DNA of 64,000 nt from contig CM048552.1 in assembly GCA_026413225.1 (NCBI GenBank), forward strand, positions 183,492,053 through 183,556,052, read 5' to 3'. A model generated the notes under the pieces. It was given only the letters and a program-made list of their open reading frames with translations, searched no databases and was not told the DNA's origin. Position numbers and translations under genes: made by a program. Below, in pieces: positions 52,270 through 64,000 of this stretch. The DNA comes from Otis tarda (taxonomy: Eukaryota; Chordata; Aves; Otidiformes; Otididae). The first letter of the stretch is position 1. Each line of letters starts with the position of its first letter.

Positions 52270-52400
52270 GTGCTGTGCCCAGAGTAATTAGATCTGCCTC
52301 TCAAGAAGGCTAAGGAGCTTGGGCAGAACAACAGGGCAATGTAATTATTGCCCTGGAATTAGCTGCTTCTCGAGCTAATTCAAGGACCACACCATTAGGC
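52270..52400. promoter_or_regulatory. Candidate regulatory element containing two abutting inverted repeats
   Basis: A repeat-free segment with several TAATT cores. Within it, 52332-52355 is a perfect 9-bp inverted repeat (cagggcaat / attgccctg) around a 6-base loop. Directly adjoining it, 52356-52381 is a second perfect 9-bp inverted repeat (gaattagct / agctaattc) around an 8-base loop. The structure suits paired binding sites for a dimeric factor or a small cruciform. Function is inferred, not shown. Confidence 0.3.
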
Positions 52401-53959
52401 TGAGTTGTGTAGCCTAGATATTTCAAAACTTACTCCATTTTGAGTCATCTTTGATAAGAGCTCACAAAGGACAGAGTTAGTGCTGCACCTGTAGGTACCC
52501 ATCCATCTCTCCCACCTACTGTCATTAGAAATGCCTCCTGGGGCATCTTCCCTTCCAGTCTCAAAACTGGTGGTGCAGTCATGTGATTGTTAGCCCCACT
52601 CTTTGTTCTAATCTCTGTCAGGATCACAGTCCTGCATGGCTCTCAGTTAGAAAGGCATCTGACACAGCTTCCCATTCAACCTTGGAAAAGAGCTTACTCC
52701 AGCAGTTTTCAGGATTGCAGGATGGGGAAGGTACAACATTAAAGGAATGAAAACTAATGGTGCCAAGCACAAAGGAATCAGGTTAGGTTAATAATATTAG
52801 AAGGTCATTATTAATTTTTGCTGGCTTTTCAGAGTATCTTTTTTTTTTTCCAAAGCAGCTCAGATATGTTACTATGATAAGCATAAATGCTCAGCCAGAC
52901 AGTCAGACACTGTACTTTCACCTTATTACGTGTGACTGAAACTGCAAAAAGCTCAGATCAATCTCAGAGATATTAAATTAGAGCTGAATCTCTCTCTATT
53001 TCCCACACAAACTGAGTTGAACGAAATGTGAGATAATGCCCATATCACGAGACAAACCATATTCTACTGGGTGAAGATTTATTTTTAGTTTTTCCACAGA
53101 ATATTTCTGGTTATATGAACAATGGGAAAGGAGAGAAATTCTTGGCATTAGAAATGCATTGAATCTGTACATGCATTATGTAGCAGCTAGAGGTTCTGTC
53201 TTTAAGACAGGACCGAATAATGATTCTTGCATAATGTAACAATATGATAACTAAAAAGAAAGCCTGGGTTGAAATGGGTAGCAGAGAATATTACAAAATC
53301 ATAATAACAAGGACATTTAAAAATGAGGGCAAGTAAGTAAGCAATCCAAGGAGAGAAAAATAATATATAATGAACGGAAAGGAAAAATCTATTATGGGAT
53401 GGGTGTAGAGCACGGAATAAGTTAGATTCCTAAACTAAACTAAATTGGCACATGCAGGTGGTTTTCTATCTCTGCATCTTTGAAAAAGCATCTTCTCCCA
53501 CTCCCCATACTGTTGCTGCAGTTCTTACAGGGATAAAATGGATCTTGCATCCGAAGGACTGAGCTGAGCATCATTGTCATCATCATCACAACTAAAGCAG
53601 TTTAGGCCATCTCAGATGGTTTAGTGATCATTTTTCGGCTCTACCTATAGTTATAAATAGAACAGAGACAGATTATAGGCTAACACGCTGTCCTAGGATT
53701 ACCCAAAGGGTTTATTGCTAAAAGCTCTCTGGCATATTTTTGTCTTTTTGTTCTACTATTTTCGCAGACAGTTTCTGGACACAGATGGGGAACAACCTGG
53801 TTAAGGGACAATTTGAATGTGTACACTCTTCTTCTGATGAGCAAGGGGAAAAGATTGCCATCTGGAGATGAATTGTGCTGTGACACTTGGCCTCAGGGCG
53901 AGAGTGTGCTCCTCGGTAGAGCAAAATAAAGCCTTTGAGAATCACAGAGGTCAAATAAG
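52401..53959. other. Unique non-coding stretch
   Basis: No gene recognised. Overlapping reverse frames at 53680-53954 are 78 codons or shorter. A T-run lies near 52839-52849. Confidence 0.45.
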
Positions 53960-55508
53960 GTACTAGAAGATAGGAAAAATGGCAAGCATAGTCATTATTC
54001 TTAAATAGAGAAAAGATCAGTCAACATCAGTTTCTAGAAAAAATCTAGAACAAATAATTGACTAAACTATATGTAAGTACCTGAACGATGACAAGAAGAT
54101 AAATAACAGCCCACTGGAATTTATCACAACCAGACTGCATTAAACCAATTTAACTTCTGTCTATGCCAAGATCTTACAGATAGAGATGAGGCAGTTAATT
54201 TCACATATTTTGATCTCAACACTGTCTCATATGACATTCTCATTTTAAAAATCTACATGTGTATAGCCTTGGTGGAACTTCTATAGTGTCGACAAAATTG
54301 ACCAGATAATCATATGCTAAGAATATTTTTTTGTAGTTCACTGTTAAGATGTAAGGAGGTACTGAGTGGTGTGCCAGAGGGATCTGTCTTGGATCTCACT
54401 CTACTTGGTATTTTAATTAATGACCTGGGTGACAGAATAGAAAATACTAAATATTAAATTTGCAGATGGCCTGAAGACAAGAAGGACAGCAGGCGCATCG
54501 GAGGATAGATCTAGAATTTATGGAGAGCTTGAGATATGAAATGTTGAATAAAATTCAAAGTGGAAAAATGCAAGATATAACACTAAGGCAAAAATAATCA
54601 GTGGTACATACGTGGTACAACCAGTAAGGCACTCTTCTTCAGGACTGGTTTTGAAGGTTGCGGGGTACTTCTGTACCCTGCAGGGATACTCAAGCAGGCC
54701 TGTGCAACAGGAGCAAGTTTGTACAGTGAAAGAACCAGGACTGAGGTCTCAGCTGTCTCGGATTCACTTTTAGAGGGTTTACTTCAGTCTAGCTCTAGTG
54801 TGTTAGCAGAAAATGCTCAGTAAGTGCACTCTTGAGGAGCATCTTTTGGTTTAGTTTCATCCCAAAGGAAAGCAGGTCATGCACTTCAAGACTGCTCTGT
54901 AATACACAATAAAACATGTCATATGGGGATAGAGTCAACCACTTCAAAAGTACTCCTATAACAACCGCAATACTATCGGGCATCATAAGCTGAACACATC
55001 ATTTTTCCATTGCAAAAATGGCAGATATCAGATCAGGCTTTACATGCAGAAGAACAGCTTGCAAGACATATTGTTTTGCTCCACTTTTTGTAAGAGCTCA
55101 GCTGAAGTGCTCTATGTAGTTCTGAGTATCAGAAAGACAAGCTGGAGTCAGTCTAGAAGAAAGAAATTTTGAAAGTATGATCTATTAGGAAAGATTAAAG
55201 TACTTGGGATTGTTTAACTTAAAGACTGATTAGGGAGATGAAAACAGACCACAAACACTTTTAGAGAGAAGAGAATAGTCTGTTCCCTCCTCCATAATGG
55301 GTAGCCAAACAAGAAGAACAGGAAAAGTCTCCTAAATCCATTCATAGAGAAGCACTACCATAGATTGCCTAGGGAGCTATGTCAGTCTGATCCAGGAGGA
55401 TCAGTAGCAGTTAGACAAGCAGGAGGTATAAACGATCCTTCCTTAGGCTGGGTAGATGGACCAGACAGATTCTGAAGGTTCCTCCAAATCCAGTTTTTCT
55501 ATGACTCC
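53960..55508 (+). pseudogene. Ancient, inactivated CR1-type LINE (ORF2 remains)
   Basis: A heavily mutated CR1/L3-like element in forward orientation. The relic of the nucleotide order is still readable: 'ggaaaaatggcaagcatagt', 'atcagtttctagaaaaaat', 'gataaataacagcccactgg', then DNA decoding to FDLNTVSYDIL (54208-54240, the palm motif), SGVPEGSV (54365-54388, normally GVPQGS), and FADG (54459-54470), where the second catalytic aspartate of FADD is replaced. After about 54990 the C-terminal part resumes ('gggattgtttaacttaaag', 'gattgcctagggagct') and ends in a worn tail near 55508. Stops and frameshifts are frequent. About 54610-54990 shows no CR1 similarity that I can see. It is clearly older than the 47-49 kb copy. 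Confidence 0.7.
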
Positions 55509-58343
55509 ATGCTCACTCTGCCTGACTCAGTGGAACTACAATATTTTTTCCAAAAGTCTTTGTTTCAAGAAGTGGAGAGCAGAATGTTTTTTTTTTTTTT
55601 GTCACAGAATAGTTTAGGATGTTTTCCTGGCATACAGTCTGAAGCTGCTAAGATGAGGAAGTCCTAGGAACCCATCTTGCATATCTCACTCCTGTGGAGG
55701 TCCCACTCCTCTTGCCACTGAACTACTGGAGGGAAGAGGTGTCTTCCTCCTGTTCAGATCATGGTTTCAAATAAACGTGGTTATACTTAGCTGGGAGAGA
55801 TTATGGCAGTGCACATCACATGCAGAGATAGAGTTTTAAGTGACTTGGAAAATGTATTGCCTGTTTATTTGGGTGTCTGAGGAAGTCTTGAGAAGATTGT
55901 GGTGAAGACTGGAACACAGCCTGTGTTCTGTGCTTCTGTCAAGTGCCTTCAACAGAAGAACATAAGGACACCAGAGAGTAAAAAGAGGAGAGGCAACTGG
56001 AATTACCGGTTGCAGTGGCATATCCACACGGCAAATAAAACAAGCACCTGACCACTGACTGCAATCCTTATGTAGGACAGGACGCTATCTAGATTCAGCC
56101 AGTAGTAAGTTGCTGTTAATCGCATAATCTGTACATAAGAACCTAGTTTATATGCAAACTAGGGGGAAAACTGGCTCACTGTTGGTCTTCATGGTTCCAC
56201 CTTCCTCTCTAGCATGGTAGAAATGGTGCTAAAAGGATACCTTTTCTGAAGGAGCACAAGGTCCACTGCAGTAGGATGTGGGCTTGAGCAGATGGTCAGA
56301 AGCTCAGAGTACTTTTCCACTTGCAGAATGAAGGCCAGACAGCTCACACATCAGAGGGCAGTTGCTCTTCAGGAACAACATGACATTTAGCACCGAGTCA
56401 GGAGAAACACAATGGCCTAAGCTGCGCTGAATTACTGTGTTGATGACCACATGTGCAGTGACATTTTAAAAATGAGCACTGGCTTTTTAGTGCTCTACAA
56501 ACTACAAAACTGATCCTTTAAAGCCTCCATGCGTGGAATTCACATTGCCTTGTGTATACAGAGGACTAGCCAGGTCAAGCCCTGCATATTAAATAATCAC
56601 TTGTCATTCCTGATATTGCTGCTTAGAGCTGGCATCATATTCTTTTGTTTAGACAGAAAGTGTTCAAAACTTTTTCATACTCTGGGCTTTACTGAACTGA
56701 GAAGACTAATGTTTATAGAGCAATTATTCCAGCAGGGAAATCTACACTTTTTTTCATCCCTCAAAAAAAACCCCAAATCTGAAACGAGTATAACATCGGC
56801 ACTATCTACCAACAAAGCAATCACTGAAACAAATAGTCAATGCTAAAAAGAATATGAGACCATCTCAGAATAACCACCACCATATTAGACAGTCTAGACA
56901 GTCCGGCTGCAATAACATGAAGAATTTAGTTTTCCCAAGCTACAACGTATTATTTTTAGCAGCCAAAATATTCCATAGGCAAGGAGAGCGTACAGTCAAG
57001 TTTTGTTTTGTCAGTGCTGTTAATTTTTTATATGCAGTGGAATAAATTGTAAAAGTGTAGGCGTTGGTCAGTGGGGCCTGGATACAGTGAACGACACAGG
57101 TGGGGAGATTGTCTTCTGGTCTCCAGGACTCTGCAGGTTAACTCTGTGTCATCCATACAATGAAGCCTGACTGAGATCAACTCGTGCTGAAGTCAAGATC
57201 AGACTTGTCCTTAGAGGAGGTTAGCTCTAGAAATGGTAGTGATCTGCACAGTTCATTTACTCCCCAGGGAAAACAAATTAAAAACCTTCAGCTGTGTCAT
57301 AACTACTCTACTTACAATGTATGAGGAGCTGCAAATTCCTCAATTTTATGAAAATAGAGCATGTCCCTTAAGTATCTGGAAAGCAGCCATGGTGGTTTTC
57401 CATCGGGCAAAGTTTTGCTTCTCTAAGCCAGAATGAGTAAAAATGGAAATGCAGGGATAAGAACGAATGCTGATTTCTAGAAAACTGGGGAACTACAAAT
57501 ATCATTGACTGAAAGGTAAAATATAGAAGCAGTACATTTTTATGTAGTGGTTGATACACCTGCTAAATTGATCATATTTTTTTAACTAGAGGAGCTTAAC
57601 ACATATGCAAACTGAGTCCATAGGGTAAATTCTCATTAATTGCAAACTTGATAGCTAAAAGATGAATAGTCCATGAATAGAAACACCAAAGGACAAGCCA
57701 TCATTACACATATGGCAGATGGAGTGAGCAGCCCTGCAAACTTTGTTTATGAAAGTTGTTTTCCATTTGAATGAAAATGAAGAGGAAATGTAATGAAACA
57801 AAGTTGCTCTTTCATGATCCATGGATTGGATCCAGCTCCTGCTGAAGTGGATGATGGTTTTGTTCCATGTATTGTGGCCACCTGCTATAAATGGTTAGCT
57901 ATATTTCACTTTCAGGTATATTTTAGGGAAGAATCTGGGAGTAATGCGACTCAAGGCTTTCTTTAGAGCAAGGCATTCAGGCTCACTTCCCAGCCCCACT
58001 TAAAAGCCGGTCAATTCATATTTCTGGGGTTTTATTTTCTTCAGGGTGATAATAGACCTGGTACTACATGCTTGTACAGCACATTATTATCATAGCTTGG
58101 CTGGTGTCCCTGGGAAGTGCTCTCTGGTAGGTGACATTAGTAATATTAATGACGAGAAAGAAACATCACCATTGGCATTAGTTCCCTGTTCTGTGGAGAG
58201 CCCAAAGGTATGCAAATGTCTGGATTTCCTCTGGGTCAGGACTAAGGCCACCGAAGAGGACAAATCTGCCATACTGCTGTGCATGGAACACAAGTTCAGA
58301 TATTTTTAGTTCATGCCAATTACAAGCACCACATTTATTTGTG
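55509..58343. other. Unique non-coding stretch
   Basis: No gene recognised. A T-run at 55587-55600 is followed by 'gtcacagaatagttta', which faintly recalls a reversed CR1 end. The largest frame is 105 codons (56529-56846, +), with no domain. An A-run with C-rich tail lies at 56763-56774. Confidence 0.45.
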
Positions 58344-58412
58344 GTGTAGTAGTAGTGGTAGTAGAAGTAGAAGTAGAAGTAGTAGCAGTAATAGTAGTAC
58401 TTGTAATAATAA
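58344..58412. repeat. Imperfect (AGT/GTA)n trinucleotide repeat
   Basis: About 70 bases of gta/agt units interrupted by gaa, gca and ata variants, ending in taat-rich sequence. This imperfect trinucleotide microsatellite is not inside any credible coding frame. Confidence 0.9.
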
Positions 58413-60659
58413 ATGTTCAGGGATTAACTGACTGGCCTTTCTAAAGGGAGATGCTATCATTTGGTGCTAAAAGAAAGAGGCCTATAGGGATCTACTATCC
58501 CCGACACAATAATTCTTGATATTGCCATCCCTCTTAATCTTTTTGGTTATTTCATTAATTTCTTTGGCTACAGCTAGAGTTAATGTTAAGACAGTTATTT
58601 TTTTTTGTTGAGTAGTTCCCCTGACTGGGATTCCTCCAATTTCTGGAGCGTTACAGCAGCTTTTGCAGGCAGCTTTGAGAATATCTCCAACAAGATAGGT
58701 ATAATATATTATTTACTGAGAAATTCCTGAAGAAGAAACTGCTCTTTAAAATAAACTTTGTTAGACCTAGGCAAATAGATTTAGAAACATTAGAGTCAGA
58801 GCATTTTCATCTACATGAAAGGATTCTTTTTTTTTTTTTTTTACCAGCCAACAGCTGTGCTTTGTGGATAAGCCCCAGTAGAAGAAAACATGTCCATAGC
58901 TGTTATAGCTATTTTAAAGGACTGTTGCCAATATCTAGCTTCGCCACTTTCTTCTCAGTGTTTTGCAACTTTAAAATAAAGTAATTTATTTTCTAAATAG
59001 CCTCTCAACTGGAAAACATACCCTTCAGGATTTCCCTCATGGTTTTCTGTATGCAGGCAAGGTGAGCAAACATAGGGCTACTCTGAGACAGAAACTTTTC
59101 AATTTGTATGGATGCGAATCTGATAATCAGTGTAGAGTGTCCTCTTATCTGAAACACGAAGACTTTGGTGGTCTGGGTTCTTCTGGTAAACGCATTTGCT
59201 TTCCTGGAAGGGAGACGTAATTTCACACAGGCTCTGCTCAGGGAAGAGAATGACTGTACTGTAGACACTTAAGTTTTGTATATACTTTGGAAGATGGTAG
59301 CCAGCATATTTAAACATATTAATTGTCACTTCATTCCCTGATGTCAGTTTCTAAGAAGAGTCTTGCAAGAAGGCCAACAAGGTCGGTGAGTATATTGCAA
59401 ATACTGGCACCACAGTCAGCACTGATTACACTAGCTGGTAGCACTGATGTGAGATAAGTCCAGATCACAGCTGATCAGGGACACAATACTACCATTCAGT
59501 CTGGGAAAAGCCACTTCAAGTCCTCTTTTGCAGGGCTATTTGCAGCTGAGTTGCCTTACAGTTGCATATCATGCCATGGAAATGGTACTGCAAACTGTCC
59601 AGTAAATCAGGGAAGACCTTATGTGGTCTACGTACCTCCCTTTGCTCCAACATCTGTTGCCTTCCATTCAAGCATGCCATTGCTCAGGCCCTGCTTTTGC
59701 TCCTCAGAAAAGATTTTACCTATTCTGTTTCCTTTTGACACATACACAGATGACTCTTTGGTCAAACTTCACGTTTAAAACTTTTTTTTGAGTGTAGCTT
59801 GAAGCTGTCATAGTAAGACGCTAGAAGAAGGGCATGTCCAAGGGACAGGAAAACATAAATGCTGGTTGTGCTTTAGTAACACACTATGCTGGAAACTGTG
59901 CTGATTGAACTATCAGTGGTATATTGTGCTTATTTGTGGCTGACTGGCTCATAAATTTTCATTTGGGAACTGAAATGGAATTTGGAGGTGGATATGGTAT
60001 TAATTAGGAAGGAAATTGGCTGGAATATGCTTGGAGATAAAAATCTTTTCTGGTGGGAATCTGGTTTTGTATCATGGCCAAATTGTTAAAGAAGCATTTT
60101 ACTGGAAAAGACATTTTTATGCAATACTGTTACCTCTCACAAGAGAAAAAGTGAATTAAACATGAAGTTGATTTGATTAACGAGAAAAAAAAAAAACCAA
60201 ACAACCCAAATCTAGAAAGAGAGTCTTCAGGCTACAATAGATTCTTAAGGGCAAAACTTTGATTGATACAGCTCCCATGCCTGTGTAAATAGTTAGGCAG
60301 CCCTCATCATCACCACGCTTGACACTATTCATTTGGCCACTCTGTCAGGAATGTAAGATCATTATAAAACATTCACAAAGCCATGCATAGCTACAACTTC
60401 TGCCCTATAGCTCATAAGCACTATTGAAACACATCCTACATGCAAGCACTATATAATGGTGTGCATTTTTAAGAAAGTGAGGTAAGAGTTTGACAGTCAA
60501 TTCTGATTTAAGGCTCTGTGGCATCCATCAACCTCAGACACCAAAACAGATCTTCTTCAAGCTTTGAAGGAGTTCAACTTCCTTCCCAGTTGCAGAGCAC
60601 AGCTTCCTGCAATTGAACTGGCCCTGCATGGGGTTTCTTGCTCTACTGGGTCCTAAGTG
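58413..60659. other. Unique non-coding stretch
   Basis: No gene recognised. A T-run lies at 58826-58842. An A-run with CC-containing tail lies at 60185-60210. Confidence 0.45.
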
Positions 60660-61320
60660 TAAATCAAGGCAATGAGATGATAGCAGTAGGGCCAGAAAAG
60701 AGAAAAAAATAACTTGAAGGATACATGCTGGCTACAGTCAGACATAAAGTAATGAAAAACCTCACAGGGAAGGAGACAGGAGAATCAGGGTGAAATGCTG
60801 GCTGGGAGAGGAAAAGGCAGGCTAAAGAACATGCTAGGAGACTGAAATTCATTAGAGGGCTTGTAAGACACGGAAAATAATTGAATACAAGGAAGAAAAG
60901 CAAGAAGTGACAGATTGGTGTGGAAAGACTGAGTGGAAACTGGAGACAAGAGCTCTGACAATCAATAGCAGAGTTGAAAGCTAACAGCAATCCAGGAATT
61001 TAAATTCAAGGAGTAAAAGACTAGAGCCAGGCTGATTGTCAACATGAAAACTGAAATCTGGTCTACTAAGGAAGGCAGGACTTGAAACAGAGGGGAAAAA
61101 AATAACCAGGGAAAAGGGAGTTGAACTCACCAGAAGATAGAAAAGAAACAAGTAGTTGGATTTCCAAAGACGAGGAAGATAAAAGGAGAATAGAGACTGA
61201 CCTGACAGGAGAAGGCAGTAAGAGTGGGAGGCTAGCATCTCTGCAGCAGCTTTGGGAATCAGAGGACAAGTGCCTTGAGCCAGGTCTCAGCAAGACCTAG
61301 AAACATAAGAAACAAGCAAG
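60660..61320. other. Purine-rich (plus strand) segment
   Basis: About 650 bases in which the plus strand is dominated by A and G, with long gaga/aaga/gaagg stretches. The complementary strand is therefore pyrimidine-rich, which explains the Leu/Phe/Ser/Pro-rich reverse frames at 60664-60990, 60981-61238 and 61066-61293. I do not regard those frames as coding. Confidence 0.6.
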
Positions 61321-64000
61321 AAAGGAGATGTCAAAAAAGCCTTCATGAGAAAGCTGACAAAAGCCAAGGAGATGGGTTAGTGGCGGTGCTACCATCCGTG
61401 TGGTAACAGACAGCTGTGAGAAAGAGACTGTAGCCCAGCAAAAGAGCTAATCTGGGACATGCCATCGTGGTTTGATGCCAAGAGTCCAATTGCTTTATGG
61501 GGAGTGTTGTGGAGAGGACAGTTCTGTATTTCTTAGAGTGAACTATATACTTCTAAGGCTACCAAGGGCCTGAAAAACTGGCTGCAGCTTGTGTCTGGTG
61601 GCTTGAGGAGAAAGGCATGTCTTAAATAAGAGTTTTTACCTTCTATATGAAAGTAAATTTATTTCTCTGCATGCCACAGTTGGTAGATGTGTGAGAGAGA
61701 GACATCAAGCGATCAGAAGGGGCAACAATTTGCCTGTCATAGTGGAAGACAACAGGCTTTTCTGGAAGCTCGGAATTACAACTCTCCTTAAAGATCTTCC
61801 CAAAGCAGAGCTATCCATTACCTGGATGTGGTTGGCTGGAAAGATTGCTTTTAGCCACAACATTAAAATCAGATGTCAGAAAACTCAAGGTCAAGCTTTT
61901 GTTTTTATCAAAGCTTTAAAATTTTAAAAACTTGAAGGACTTACTTGAGAAAGGGTCCATGATTGAAAGCTAGCTGAAATGTTCAGCAGATGTGCAAAGC
62001 AGCTGTACTTATTTATACAGAAGACCTCTTCTGCACCAGCGCAGTTTCAGTCCTTGAAATGCTCTAAGATGCAGTGCCACCTTTTGGACAAACCGATGTC
62101 ATGTTCGGTCAGGCATGAAGTTAAAAGAGGGAGAAAGAAATAACAGGTGACATTCAGGTCCTGGCCAGAATTGGTTCTCTGAGAAATGAGCAGTAGCAAA
62201 TGGAGAAGATAATTCGGATCAGTACTCTTGAATGTCTGTCTGGTTTTTCTTTAGCAAATTTATGGCTTTATTTCTCAATTTATTTGAAAAGCTTTTAAAG
62301 GTCAGTGAAGTCTACAACTGTTAAAAAAAAAAAAAGAAAGAAGAGCAAAAAGCACACTATGGTTATATAGAACTGGAGTATGGGTGTTAACTCACAGTGC
62401 TGGGCATTGCCTGTTGTAATGTTAGCTCAGCAGTACCAATTTCTCCAGTGACTGCAAATCTACACTGCATGATCTTCACGATTTAGGGAAGAACAGTCAA
62501 ACAGATATGTACGCCATAATCTAGATCCAAGGGGACCACCTCTGTGGTCTGGAAGATTTAAAAGCTGACAGCACTGAAACTATGTGTAGTTCTTATCTGG
62601 CAGAGGAATACTTTAAATGATATATCACTCATCTTCAGTTAACTGTAAAGTCTGTGTGTTACCTTGACTGGCCAAAGCATCAGCAAACAATAAGGAAGCT
62701 CACCATGCAGAAAGGTGAACTGATTAGTCTGGAAATCACACACCCACCCAACGGTACCCTCCTGCTCTGCTGCACATACTTTGGGTAATCTCCACAGGTT
62801 AATCATTTCCTGGAAAACACTAAAGGACATTGTACAAAAAAAAAGTGCCCAACACTGGAAGTATCATGAAAAAACCTAGGCTCTACATCTTTCTGCAGTG
62901 TAAATCCTTTGCCTTGTACCCAGGCCAAATCTGACAATAAGGTCTTAGATAATATACCGCCATTTCTTCTCCCTGTATCGTAACAGCAGCAGCAGCAATT
63001 GCAGCCTTTGCTCAGAAAAACTCCTGTGGGCCCCAATAGTCTGCCACAAATGATATCCACCTGTAGATCAATCATTAGGGTATCCTAGTGCTTTCCTGAA
63101 AATGCTGTAATAAGGACTTGCAGTCTGAAGCAGGACAATGTTCTGCTACAGGCTCCTGGCACTGCCAGAGCTGTTACCCCGCCGAGGGGATGGCAGGCTA
63201 AAACTCCAGCAGCATCTACAAACATCTGTAAGACTTCTCCATTTTGTTACCGCTGCCACTTTCTGCAGCCTCCATCTTATCTCCTAGCGACCAGAGTAAG
63301 ACTTCAGGGATCTGGGGACCCTTCTTATTTTGTGGGAAATTACTGCCAGGCACCTTAGTGGTCCTGGGACCCATCAGGTATTCAATCTGTTTCCCCGCTG
63401 TGTGCCAGCACAGGAATTGTTGTTAGACGACTCTGCCTACTCCCTTTTCTTCTCACCAGCTCGGCTGATTGCAGTTTTCTCCAGAAGGATGAATTGCAGA
63501 GCATGCATGTATTGCTTCCTAGTAGGGAACAGAGGCTTTCAAGAATCCCACAAAGTTCTTCACCTGTCCTCTCCCCAGTGCTTCGCTTCTCTTTGGCAAA
63601 GGGTATCAAAAAGTACTCTCTCTCTGTCTCCCAACTCATTCCAATAATGCTGTGGATTGAATATGATTTGATTTAATCTATGGCCTTGCCAATAACACTA
63701 TCTCATTTTTTTTTTAGCTTGGTGGCTAAAACAAAAATATGATTAAGAAAATGCATTTCCAGTGACAGAAATCCTTTTCATTCAATCCCAAATGAGATAT
63801 TTTGTTTCAGTTTTGTGCATTTTGTTCATACTTTAAAAAATAAAATTTAGCTGAAGTTAATCTTCAAATATTACTGGAAGAGTACTACCTATACTATATA
63901 TAACATATTATATATATTTCAAAATTTTAAAATATTTGGATTGTTCCATTATTAAAAAATAAATTATTAGAATTGCATCCCTTACAAAAAAAAAAAAATC
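61321..64000. other. Unique non-coding stretch to window end
   Basis: No gene recognised. An A-run lies at 62323-62335 and a TA-rich tract at 63890-63920, and the window closes in another A-run at 63986-63998. Frames at 63244-63676 overlap on both strands and have no domain. Confidence 0.45.

Noticed and set aside
55587..55620. T-run followed by gtcacagaatagttta, like a reversed CR1 end
   Set aside because: The similarity stops after about 16 bases.
60664..61293. Three minus-strand frames with hydrophobic, membrane-like translations
   Set aside because: The Leu/Phe/Ser-rich character follows from the purine bias of the plus strand, and no family is recognisable.
1..64000. Search for CRISPR arrays, operons, tRNA or rRNA genes, and LTR retroelements
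   Set aside because: No regularly spaced repeats, no bacterial gene organisation, no recognisable tRNA or rRNA, and no paired LTRs were seen by eye.

Overview
The window looks like vertebrate, most probably avian, nuclear DNA. The main evidence is several copies of the CR1 (chicken repeat 1) LINE, all ending in the characteristic CR1 3' sequence: a gatgatct/ggtcccttccaac-like block followed by a short repeated attctgtg-type octamer. The rest is AT-leaning, has few other repeats, and has no bacterial gene organisation. A crocodilian or turtle origin is possible, but the low repeat load fits a bird better. I cannot name the species or the chromosome.

The only convincing protein-coding sequence is a 5'-truncated CR1 element at about 47250-49034 (+). 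It carries an uninterrupted reverse-transcriptase frame of more than 554 codons with an intact FADD catalytic motif. Four other CR1 pieces lie on the same strand: 1-130 (cut by the window edge), about 15190-15604, about 45846-46020, and a much older, mutated copy at about 53960-55508 whose catalytic motif now reads FADG. Several weaker matches resemble MIR/CORE-type tRNA-derived SINEs: 26235-26465 and 38060-38180 on the + strand, 16945-17030 and 34217-34270 on the - strand. A small set of microsatellites is also present.

I recognise no exon of a host gene. Apart from the CR1 frame, all open frames are short (183 codons or fewer), overlap on both strands and resemble no family I know. The window therefore reads as intergenic DNA or as the inside of a very long intron. 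Several stretches (about 29040-29345, 36195-36480, 42060-42770, 44040-44420, 52270-52400) are free of recognisable repeats and dense in TAAT-core and similar motifs. They have the texture of conserved non-coding elements (possible developmental enhancers), but this is inference and needs a cross-species alignment. The most distinctive small structure is a pair of perfect 9-bp-stem inverted repeats directly abutting at 52332-52381.

Layout: 1-15 kb is unique AT-rich sequence with simple repeats. 15-21 kb holds a CR1 tail, one SINE relic, and TG/TA and A-rich repeats. 21-36 kb is unique sequence with one good SINE relic and one CNE-like block. 36-45 kb holds CNE-like blocks, a GC-richer island at 42.8-43.3 kb and a SINE relic. 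45-56 kb is the CR1-rich part. 56-64 kb is unique sequence with a purine-biased segment and a triplet repeat. I see no previously undescribed gene system; the findings below are graded candidates.
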